A program made the position numbers and the translations under genes. The notes under the pieces are model-generated. The model was not told the DNA's origin. It made no database searches and saw nothing but the letters and a program-made list of their open reading frames with translations. This document shows positions 39,102 to 47,477 of a stretch of 64,000 bases of DNA, in pieces; the first letter of the stretch is position 1; the number at the start of each line of letters is the position of its first letter. Origin of the DNA: Bacteroidota bacterium (GTDB lineage Bacteria; Bacteroidota; Bacteroidia; Chitinophagales; Saprospiraceae); NCBI GenBank assembly GCA_029781865.1, contig JAKOVW010000032.1, positions 1 to 64,000 on the forward strand, written 5' to 3'.

Positions 39102-39371
39102 ATGTACAAAAGAAACGACCCATTTGAACAACTATCCCAAATCAAAAAAGTGGATGCTCCGCCTTTTTTATTTACCCGGATTCAACAAAAGATCGATGAA
39201 CTCCAAACACAGCGGTTTTCATTTCGACTTTCCTGGTCACTCGGTCTGTCCTTTGCCTTAGTCGTATTACTTGACCTGAGTGTGTTCATCAAAGAAAAAC
39301 ATGAATTGAACCAAAAATCAACTCTAGCTCAATCCTTAAATTTAATGCCCGATAACACACTTTACAAATGA
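39102..39371 (+). CDS. small single-TM putative anti-sigma factor
   Basis: 89 aa, NDPFEQLSQIKKVDAPPFLFTRIQQKIDEL then TM LSWSLGLSFALVVLLDLSVFI; position immediately after the ECF gene. Confidence 0.75.
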   Translation: MYKRNDPFEQLSQIKKVDAPPFLFTRIQQKIDELQTQRFSFRLSWSLGLSFALVVLLDLSVFIKEKHELNQKSTLAQSLNLMPDNTLYK

Positions 39372-39826
39372 ATAAAGTACGCTTTTTAACGATCGCAACG
39401 CTGATATTGCTGCTAACCAATCTCGCCCTGGTATCTTTACTGTTATTCAGACGACCTCCACATCCAAAAGAAGAAGGCCCTAAAAATCTGATTATTGAAA
39501 AACTGAACCTGGATCAAAATCAGACACGGGATTATGAAAAACTCATTCAATGGCACAGAAGTGAAATCAGGAATTCAGAAGATGAAATTTTAATGTTGAA
39601 AAATCGACTTTACAGTGGCCTGGCCACCGACACTGATTCCGTGCAGAAGGATTCTCTGATTAACGAATTAGCAAAAGTCCAGACAAAAATTGAAAATATC
39701 CATTATAAACATTTTCAGGATATTAAAACGCTTTGCCACGCAGATCAGAAAAAAGCATTTGAATCTCTCACACGGGAGATAGCAGGTCTTTTTAACCGGA
39801 CTCCAGAAAGAAGAGATCGAAAATGA
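39368..39826 (+). CDS. Spy/CpxP/CnrX-like periplasmic metal-sensor-type protein
   Basis: N-terminal TM anchor; helical LNLDQNQTRDYEKLIQWHRSEIRNSEDEI...IHYKHFQDIKTLCHADQKKAFESL; ATGA overlaps with both neighbours. Confidence 0.75.
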   Translation: MNKVRFLTIATLILLLTNLALVSLLLFRRPPHPKEEGPKNLIIEKLNLDQNQTRDYEKLIQWHRSEIRNSEDEILMLKNRLYSGLATDTDSVQKDSLINELAKVQTKIENIHYKHFQDIKTLCHADQKKAFESLTREIAGLFNRTPERRDRK

Positions 39827-40515
39827 AAATCTGCTTTTTACTTTTATCCGTGATCTGTTTTTTCAACTTTAATCAATTGCACTCGCAATTATTAAAAAAG
39901 CAAGCACTTTTATTTAAACCTGTATTCGGAAATTCGCCTCTTTATGTCGATAGCTTATTTTATTCTATCAACGACAAGGATAGCATTCAGTTTCTGACAT
40001 TGAAATGGTATATTTCAGGTATCGAACTTTTCAACGACAGCAAAAGCATTTGGAAAGAAGATAATAGTTTTCATTTATTGAATGCAGGAGATCCTGGTAC
40101 TTTACACATGGACCTGACCATTCCGACTAACTTCACATTCAATCAAATCAGATTCAACCTGGGCATTGACAGCATAACCAATGTTTCCGGAGCATTGGGT
40201 GGAGATCTGGATCCTACCAAAGGAATGTATTGGACCTGGCAAAGCGGATATATCAACTTTAAAGCAGAAGGAAAAAGCAACTTATGTCAAACGAGAAATA
40301 ACGAATTTCAATTTCACCTGGGAGGTTACCAGGCTCCATTTAATACTTTGCAAACTATCACGGTAACCATTCATCCGGATCAACCGATAAACATTTATAT
40401 TGACCTGAAACTTTGGCTGTCCAATATTGACTTGCACCAGCTCAACCATATCATGTCTCCTGGATCTGATGCCGCGAGACTCAGCAATCAATTATTACGT
40501 TGTTTCAGAGCCTGA
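39823..40515 (+). CDS. MbnP-like family protein (copper-binding MbnP homolog)
   Basis: KPVFGNSPLYVDS, ISGIELF, LLNAGDPGTLHMDLTIPTNFTFNQIRFNLGIDSITNVSGALGGDLDPTKGMYWTWQSGYINFKAEG. Confidence 0.85.
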   Translation: MKICFLLLSVICFFNFNQLHSQLLKKQALLFKPVFGNSPLYVDSLFYSINDKDSIQFLTLKWYISGIELFNDSKSIWKEDNSFHLLNAGDPGTLHMDLTIPTNFTFNQIRFNLGIDSITNVSGALGGDLDPTKGMYWTWQSGYINFKAEGKSNLCQTRNNEFQFHLGGYQAPFNTLQTITVTIHPDQPINIYIDLKLWLSNIDLHQLNHIMSPGSDAARLSNQLLRCFRA

Positions 40516-40520
40516 CCACC

Positions 40521-41539
40521 ATGAGAAAAAGACTATTGGTACTGACCATGGTAAGCGTTTCAACAGCATTCACCCTTTTTGATGATATTCATTTTCAAAT
40601 TCCAAAACATTGGCCAAAGCCATTTTATTCATTCCAGAATAATCCATTGAGTTACGATAAAATTGAATTAGGCAGAGCTTTGTTTTACGATCCAACAATA
40701 CCATTTCCTGTACCAGCTGTCATTCTCAATACAATGCTTTTGCACATATCGACCATGCATTAAGTCATGGGATTGATAATAAAACCGGAACCCGAAATGC
40801 ACCGGCTCTTATGAATCTGGCATGGAGTCGCTCATTTATGTGGGATGGTGCGATTAATCATCTCGACATGCAATCTCTCTTCCCGATTACCCATCCAAAT
40901 GAAATGAATGAAAGCCTGGATCATGTTGTATCCAAATTACAGTCATCAAACGTATATCCTTCTCTCTATTACAAGGCTTTTGGTGACAGCATGATTACCG
41001 GTGAGCGCACATTAAAGAGCCTGAGCCAATTCATGCTGACTCTTGTCAGTGCAAATTCAAAATACGACAGTGTAATGCGAAACGAAACACAGTTTAACGA
41101 ACAACAAAGGCGAGGATATAAATTATTTAAAACTAATTGTGCTTCCTGTCATACAGAACCGTTATTCACTAACGCTCAATTTGAAAATAATGGATTACCT
41201 CTGGATAGCACGTTGAATGATTTTGGAAGGATGAATGTTACACATAATCCATCCGATTCGCTAAAGTTCAAAGTACCCACATTGAGAAATATTGAATTTT
41301 CATTTCCCTACATGCACGATGGCAGGTTTAAGCGATTGTCTGAGGTTATTACCCATTATACCCTTGGCATTCAACAAAGCAATACACTTTCCAAACAATT
41401 ACGAAAGCCAATATTATTGAGTTCCAATGAAAAAGTAGATCTCATCGCTTTTTTGCTCACTTTATCAGATAGAACATTTCTATTCAATCCGAAATATTCT
41501 TATCCAAGATCTATTTATTTTCCTGAAACGAAGGACTAA
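40521..41539 (+). pseudogene. MbnH-like di-heme cytochrome c peroxidase, frameshifted into 40500..40763 and 40811..41539
   Basis: FYDP in frame 0; CTSCHSQYNAFAHIDHALSHGIDNKTGTRNAPALMNLAWS continues in the other frame from 40709; second heme CASCHTEPLFTN; LRNIEFSFPYMHDGRF. Confidence 0.8.
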
Positions 41540-41582
41540 CTAACAAATGTCGTCTAAACCTCAAATCATTAATTAACTGATT

Positions 41583-43322
41583 ATGCATTCATTCAAACTT
41601 ACATTGCAAATTCTGACTGTTTTATCATTTGGTTTAGCACTCGTAACCACCAAAAGTATCGGTCAATACAATTTGCTTCGAATACCCGATACGTTGTCCG
41701 GCACCCATTTCAACCTGACTATTAAAGATACATTTGCACAAATCGTAAATACCGGAAATCAAACAATAACCGGAGGCATAAATGGCAATTTTTGGGGACC
41801 TACTTTATTCTTAAAAAAGGGAGAGGTGGTTTATATGAATGTAAAAAATAATCTAAACGATTCGACTACGATTCACTGGCATGGAATGCATCTGCCGGCT
41901 GTAATGGATGGAGGTCCACACCAAATTATACCTCCTGGCACGCTCTGGCAACCTTATTGGAAAGTAACCAATAACGCTGCAACCTATTGGTATCATCCCC
42001 ATTTGGATATGATGACTGAAGAACAGATTACGAAAGGGATTGGTGGCTTAATCATTGTAAGAGACAGTATTGAATCTGCTTTACCTCTGCCTCGAACGTA
42101 TGGAATTGACGATATTCCATTGGTACTTACGGACAGAGATTTCAATTCGTCCAACCAATTTGTAACAGTACCTTATGGAGACAGTATGTTAGTAAATGGT
42201 ACTTTGCGTCCGCAATACTCCATTCCCGGACAAGTGGTTCGTTTCCGAATTTTAGATGGTGCCATAGAGCGTTCTTACAATCTGGGCTTTAGCGACAACA
42301 GGACATTTTACGTGATTACTTCAGATGGTGGGTTATTAAACGCTCCTGTTGGCGTAACCCGTTATTTAATACATGCCGGCGAACGTATCGAAATTTTAGT
42401 CAATTGTACAGGACAGGCCGGATCAACAGTTGATTTAAGAGCATTCAATTCTACTCTATCCAATTTTATAGCTGGCGGAGAAAATTTCGTAAACGGCCCT
42501 TTTGGAAACGCATTAGGCAAAAAAGATTTCAATATTTTACATTTGAATATAAATTCCGCCACAAATAATCCTATTAATACTATTCCTGCAACATTAACCA
42601 ATAATATTTTATTAAATTCTTCAGATGCCAAAATTACGAGGCACCTTACTATTAGTGATAGTGCCGGTGTTCCAGGTATTTTAGGACCAAATGCATTTAT
42701 CCTAAATCATAAGCTCTTCAAATTCGATTTTAATGATTATGAGGTTCCTCTGGGCAATACCGAAATTTGGGAAATTACGAGTTCTTCCATATTCGGTCAT
42801 CCATTTCATATTCACGATGTACAATTCAATATTATTTCGGTTAATGGAGCGGCTCCTGCCGCTGCACAGGCAGGTTGGAAAGATGTAGTTTTTATTCCAG
42901 GCAAAGCCGGTCCAAATAATACCGTTGTTAAATTTATTGCCAAGTTTGAAGATTATGCTGATAAAATTCATCCATTTATGTATCACTGCCATATTGCACT
43001 TCATGAAGATGAAGGAATGATGGGACAATTTGTGGTAACAGGCACAACGACTCAAACTAATTATTCACAATCCTATTTAAACGAATTTTCAATCTATCCC
43101 AATCCATCCAAAAATAAATTATTTATTTCTTTTACAGATCCGGACAATACAGTGTATTATGTAAAAATAAACAACGCACTTGGCAAAACCATGTATATGC
43201 TACCCCGACCTCAAACAGAAAATGGAATCGACATACATTACTTATCTCCTGGAATTTATTCTATACAATTAACAGATGAAAAAACAAAGTCCATTACAAC
43301 TAAATTCTTTATTAAAGAATAA
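41583..43322 (+). CDS. multicopper oxidase with T9SS sorting domain
   Basis: IHWHGMHLPAVMDGGPHQ, YWYHPHLDMM, HPFHIHDVQF, YHCHIALHEDEGMMGQF; C-terminus IYPNPSKNKLFISF...GIYSIQLTDEKT. Confidence 0.95.
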   Translation: MHSFKLTLQILTVLSFGLALVTTKSIGQYNLLRIPDTLSGTHFNLTIKDTFAQIVNTGNQTITGGINGNFWGPTLFLKKGEVVYMNVKNNLNDSTTIHWHGMHLPAVMDGGPHQIIPPGTLWQPYWKVTNNAATYWYHPHLDMMTEEQITKGIGGLIIVRDSIESALPLPRTYGIDDIPLVLTDRDFNSSNQFVTVPYGDSMLVNGTLRPQYSIPGQVVRFRILDGAIERSYNLGFSDNRTFYVITSDGGLLNAPVGVTRYLIHAGERIEILVNCTGQAGSTVDLRAFNSTLSNFIAGGENFVNGPFGNALGKKDFNILHLNINSATNNPINTIPATLTNNILLNSSDAKITRHLTISDSAGVPGILGPNAFILNHKLFKFDFNDYEVPLGNTEIWEITSSSIFGHPFHIHDVQFNIISVNGAAPAAAQAGWKDVVFIPGKAGPNNTVVKFIAKFEDYADKIHPFMYHCHIALHEDEGMMGQFVVTGTTTQTNYSQSYLNEFSIYPNPSKNKLFISFTDPDNTVYYVKINNALGKTMYMLPRPQTENGIDIHYLSPGIYSIQLTDEKTKSITTKFFIKE

Positions 43323-43343
43323 CCTTAGCCGCTTTAAAGAATC

Positions 43344-43955
43344 ATGAAATACATTAATTACAATTTCATTTTTTCAAACTTAATTCTGCTTTTTTCCCTA
43401 TTTAAGTGGAGCTTTCATCCCATTGAAGACGCGGTAGTACCCGATTTCAACTTGTTAAATACAACCGGCAAATTCGTGTCGTTAAAAGACTATCCGGATG
43501 CAAAGGGATTCATTATTGTCTTTACCTGCAACCATTGTCCATTTGCCAAATTGTACCCATCCAGACTAAATTCTTTAAATAAGAAATATACAGCATTAAA
43601 CGTCCCCCTTATTGCGATCAGTTCAACAGACACAACGCAATACGAAGATGATAGCTATGCGAAAATGATTGAAAAAGCAACTACCGAAAAGTTCAATTTT
43701 CCTTATCTTTATGATGGTAATCAAAATGTTGCAAAAAGCTATAACGCTCAAAAGACGCCGCATGCCTTTATAATTTGGAAGAATAAAGGACAATGGGTGG
43801 TCAAATACAATGGAGCCATAGACGACAATGGCGCGGAACCTGAAAAAGTTCAACAACACTATGTAGCAGATGCCGTTGACGCATTATTAAGCAGGAAACC
43901 GATTAAGACTAAAGAAACGAAATCCATTGGTTGTCAAATTCACTTTAGGAAATAA
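43344..43955 (+). CDS. thioredoxin-like / AhpC-TSA redoxin family protein
   Basis: VPDFNLLNTTGKFVSLKDYPDAKGFIIVFTCNHCPFAKLYPSRL; KTPHAFIIW. Confidence 0.9.
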   Translation: MKYINYNFIFSNLILLFSLFKWSFHPIEDAVVPDFNLLNTTGKFVSLKDYPDAKGFIIVFTCNHCPFAKLYPSRLNSLNKKYTALNVPLIAISSTDTTQYEDDSYAKMIEKATTEKFNFPYLYDGNQNVAKSYNAQKTPHAFIIWKNKGQWVVKYNGAIDDNGAEPEKVQQHYVADAVDALLSRKPIKTKETKSIGCQIHFRK

Positions 43956-43964
43956 TCAGAATTT

Positions 43965-45557
43965 ATGAAAATGATATTTTGCCTTTGCTTTTTATTTAGC
44001 GGATTTCTAAATATTCGCGCACAGCACAATGTCATTTTGATTATCGCCGATGATGTTGGAACGGATTACTTTGGCTTTTATGAAGACGGTAAAGACACAG
44101 TAGATGTGCCCAATATCAGAACATTAGTAAACAAAGGTGTGCGTTTTAAAAATGCTATGGCTAATCCGGTTTGCTCCTCAACAAGGGCAGGCATTTTGAC
44201 AGGAAGATATAGTTTCCGAACAGGTGTTGGTGGAATTGTAGGCGGGGCCGGTGGATCAAATCCTCTAGATACTTCAGAAATTACGATTCCGCGATTATTA
44301 AATAAATACAATCCAAACATTGCGAAAGCAAATATTGGCAAATGGCATTTACAACAAGGAATGCCCATTGGAAATTTAAAATTTCCTAATGTAATGGGCT
44401 ATGATCATTATGAAGGTTCATTTATTGGACAACTTCCCAGTTATACAAATTGGACAAAAATTACTAACGGGGTTTCCGCCACCACAACAAATTATGCTAC
44501 ATCAGAAAATGTTGACAATGCGGTATCCTGGATAAAAACACAAACGAATAAACCCGTTTTTTTATGGCTGGCATTTAACGCACCACATGAGCCGATTCAT
44601 TTGCCCCCTGCAAATCTTTTACATTCCTATAAATCGCTTAGCGGTACTCCTGGCGATATCAATGCACATCCAAAAGAATATTTCAAAGCAATGATTCAAT
44701 CATTGGATCAGGAAATCGGCCGACTCTTTGATTCACTTAAAGTTTTAAACAGATACGATAGTACTGATTTTATATTTATTGGCGACAATGGGAACACGAC
44801 CCGCACCGCTCAAATTACCAATACGGATCGCGCAAAGGGAACCATCTACCAATATGGAGTTCACGTGCCATTCATTATTGCAGGACCTTCTGTGATAAAA
44901 CCAGGAAGAGCAACAGATGCATTGGTAAACACCACAGATTTATTTGCTACGGTCCTCGATTTATTTGGCCAAAAAAACTGGTCATCATTCATACCAGCAA
45001 ACAAAACAGTCGATAGCAAAAGTATTTTGCCCATCCTTAAAAATGTAAGCTCCGATATTCGCCCATGGTCATTTTGTGAAATTTTTAAATTAACCACAGA
45101 TTCAGCAGATGGTAAAGCCATTCGAAATATGGACTATAAACTTTTAAGATTTGATGATGGAAGACAGGAGTTTTATAACTTAAAAAAAGACTCGCTGGAA
45201 GAAATCGATTTATTACAACAGTCACTAACGGCTGAGGAGGCGACCAACTATTATTATCTGTGTAATGAATTGAGTAATTTAATTGGAAAAGGCAATTATT
45301 GTAAACAAATTACGGGTATTCACAATACAGCTAAACCAACGCAAGATTATGTGATTTTCCCCAATCCGTTTACTTCCAATATACACATTGAAGATCATAA
45401 TAAAGAAGAGGCTTTTGTTTTATTAAATGCAATGGGACAGGTTATTTTCTCTGGTACGCAAATTGAATTACAGGATTTTTCGAGTTTGCCAAAAGGACTT
45501 TATGTATTGAAAAAAAACAATTACCCTGAACGAGTTTTAAAGCTAATCAAAGAATAA
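43965..45557 (+). CDS. sulfatase-family (alkaline phosphatase superfamily) protein with T9SS sorting domain, active-site motif CSSTR
   Basis: NVILIIADDVGTDYFGFY; NPVCSSTRAGILTGRYSFRTGVG; FIFIGDNGN; C-terminus VIFPNPFTSNIHIED...KGLYVLKKNN. Confidence 0.93.
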   Translation: MKMIFCLCFLFSGFLNIRAQHNVILIIADDVGTDYFGFYEDGKDTVDVPNIRTLVNKGVRFKNAMANPVCSSTRAGILTGRYSFRTGVGGIVGGAGGSNPLDTSEITIPRLLNKYNPNIAKANIGKWHLQQGMPIGNLKFPNVMGYDHYEGSFIGQLPSYTNWTKITNGVSATTTNYATSENVDNAVSWIKTQTNKPVFLWLAFNAPHEPIHLPPANLLHSYKSLSGTPGDINAHPKEYFKAMIQSLDQEIGRLFDSLKVLNRYDSTDFIFIGDNGNTTRTAQITNTDRAKGTIYQYGVHVPFIIAGPSVIKPGRATDALVNTTDLFATVLDLFGQKNWSSFIPANKTVDSKSILPILKNVSSDIRPWSFCEIFKLTTDSADGKAIRNMDYKLLRFDDGRQEFYNLKKDSLEEIDLLQQSLTAEEATNYYYLCNELSNLIGKGNYCKQITGIHNTAKPTQDYVIFPNPFTSNIHIEDHNKEEAFVLLNAMGQVIFSGTQIELQDFSSLPKGLYVLKKNNYPERVLKLIKE

Positions 45558-45621
45558 AATTTCATACCTCCTAAATGAATAAAATAAATATTTTAAACCA
45601 ATCATTTGAATATCGACCAAT

Positions 45622-46983
45622 ATGAAAACTTTAATTAACTTATTCACATTTTTACTTACTGGCTTCTTAATGAATGCTCAATTGAATCCGGCAATTACAT
45701 CATGGATTCAAAATACCACCAATATTATGGGTCGCCATTATGTAAAAGGTAATTCTACGCCTATTAATGACAATGTTTTGGCTAATGTGCAGTCCGTAAA
45801 ATACTCTGCAACATCAGTCTATATTGCAACAAACGGCATACCGGCATATATAACAGGTCCATTCCTGGATGGCAATCCGTCCATCGCAACCAGCCAGAAT
45901 GCTATTTTTAAAGTAAGTTTAGATCCTATAAAAAATACAGGAACGCCAACCAATACCACCGGTGGAAATATCGGCTTGTTTATTAATGGTGTTGCTTTAT
46001 TTGATTATCGCGATGGGGTATCCTGGCAAAATTCCTCCAACTCACTAAAGGGTGGACCTCTTGGCGGTATGGGAGACATGGTATGGAACAGAGATGCCGT
46101 AGTTGCAGAGCGAATTGGTTTTGATTGTTCGAAAGCACACCCGGCTATGGGTAATTATCACCATCACCAAAATCCCAGCGCCTTTAAATTAGACCTGAAT
46201 ATCATTTCAAATGTTTGCAATTTATATGATTCCGACGGATTATATGCGATTGATAGTACCAGGCACTCTCCATTGATCGGATTTGCCTATGACGGCTTTC
46301 CGATATATGGTGCTTATGCATATAAAAATACAGATGGCACCGGTGGTATCGTGCGGATGAAATCCAGCTACCGACTTCGGAATATCACCAAACGCACCCA
46401 GTATGCAAATGGCTCAACTGTGACGCCAGGACCTGATGTCAGCACGACGTATCCACTTGGTTATTTCAGAGAAGACTATGAATATGTAGCAACATCTTCT
46501 TCTACTCCGGATTTACTGGATGAGCACAATGGTCGATTTTGTGTAACTCCAGAATATCCAAACGGTATCTACTGCTATTTTGCAACCGTTGATTCCAAAT
46601 GGAATTCTGCTTATCCTTATGTCGTTGGCCCAACATTTTACGGCACGCGCACTGCTGTAAAAGTGACTTCCATTAATGAACCTGTAACGACTTATCTACC
46701 CAACCCAACGGCTACACAGCAATCCAATTCTCTAGAACAGGATGTTACTATTTTTCCAAACCCCGCCAATGATCTTATTGCGATTCAATTGAATCACATT
46801 ACAAGAGAAAATGTGGAAGTGAGTCTGTGTAACATAACGGGACAAGTCATCTCTAAAACGATATTGTACCAGGGTAGCACCATTGTGTTTTTTGATACCA
46901 GAACCGTATACGAAGGAACTTACTTCATCCACTTTTCAGATTCACACAGTTCATTCACAAAAAAAGTAGCAATATCAAAATAA
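45622..46983 (+). CDS. YHYH domain-containing protein with T9SS sorting domain
   Basis: AHPAMGNYHHHQNP, HSPLIGFAYDGFPIYGAYAY, LDEHNGRFCVTPEYPNGIYCYFAT; IFPNPANDLIAIQL. Confidence 0.88.
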   Translation: MKTLINLFTFLLTGFLMNAQLNPAITSWIQNTTNIMGRHYVKGNSTPINDNVLANVQSVKYSATSVYIATNGIPAYITGPFLDGNPSIATSQNAIFKVSLDPIKNTGTPTNTTGGNIGLFINGVALFDYRDGVSWQNSSNSLKGGPLGGMGDMVWNRDAVVAERIGFDCSKAHPAMGNYHHHQNPSAFKLDLNIISNVCNLYDSDGLYAIDSTRHSPLIGFAYDGFPIYGAYAYKNTDGTGGIVRMKSSYRLRNITKRTQYANGSTVTPGPDVSTTYPLGYFREDYEYVATSSSTPDLLDEHNGRFCVTPEYPNGIYCYFATVDSKWNSAYPYVVGPTFYGTRTAVKVTSINEPVTTYLPNPTATQQSNSLEQDVTIFPNPANDLIAIQLNHITRENVEVSLCNITGQVISKTILYQGSTIVFFDTRTVYEGTYFIHFSDSHSSFTKKVAISK

Positions 46984-47011
46984 TCTGATTATACTCTTCT
47001 AATATTATTCT

Positions 47012-47038
47012 GAAAGTTACGATCGGGAACTTTCTTTT
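47012..47038 (+). terminator. putative intrinsic terminator after first YHYH gene
   Basis: GAAAGTT-ACGATCGGG-AACTTTC then TTTT. Confidence 0.5.
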
Positions 47039-47477
47039 GCAGTTCAGATAGGCATCTGAACTACGTTCATCTCAAGCATATTTATTCTCAATTGAATACT
47101 TCGCGGATTATTGCTGTATATTTTTTGGCCGAATCTATATTATTAATTGCTTGAGTAATCCAGATTCAGTTAGTCCAACAACCCAACTTTAACGAACTCA
47201 AATCTATCTTCATTTTAAATGATTTCTCTTTGACTTACCCTTAAATAACACTAAAATATTTGTAAGCTGAAGAAGGAATTTTCAATTGACGTCGTCTTAA
47301 TAAACATAGGATAATCCCATTATCAATTCCGGAATTTGGTTAGTCATTATAAAGTTTAATCAGAATTATAATTCTGAACCTAATCTTATATGACATCATA
47401 AATGATTCATCAGGTATTTGAATCTCTGATTATTACATTTTGAATACATTATTTCATAACAATTTAAACTAAAAACA

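Noticed and set aside
38550-43955. Complete methanobactin biosynthesis locus
   Set aside because: MbnP- and MbnH-like genes are present, but no mbnA-like peptide, MbnB/MbnC or TonB receptor was recognised, so only a partial relationship is claimed.
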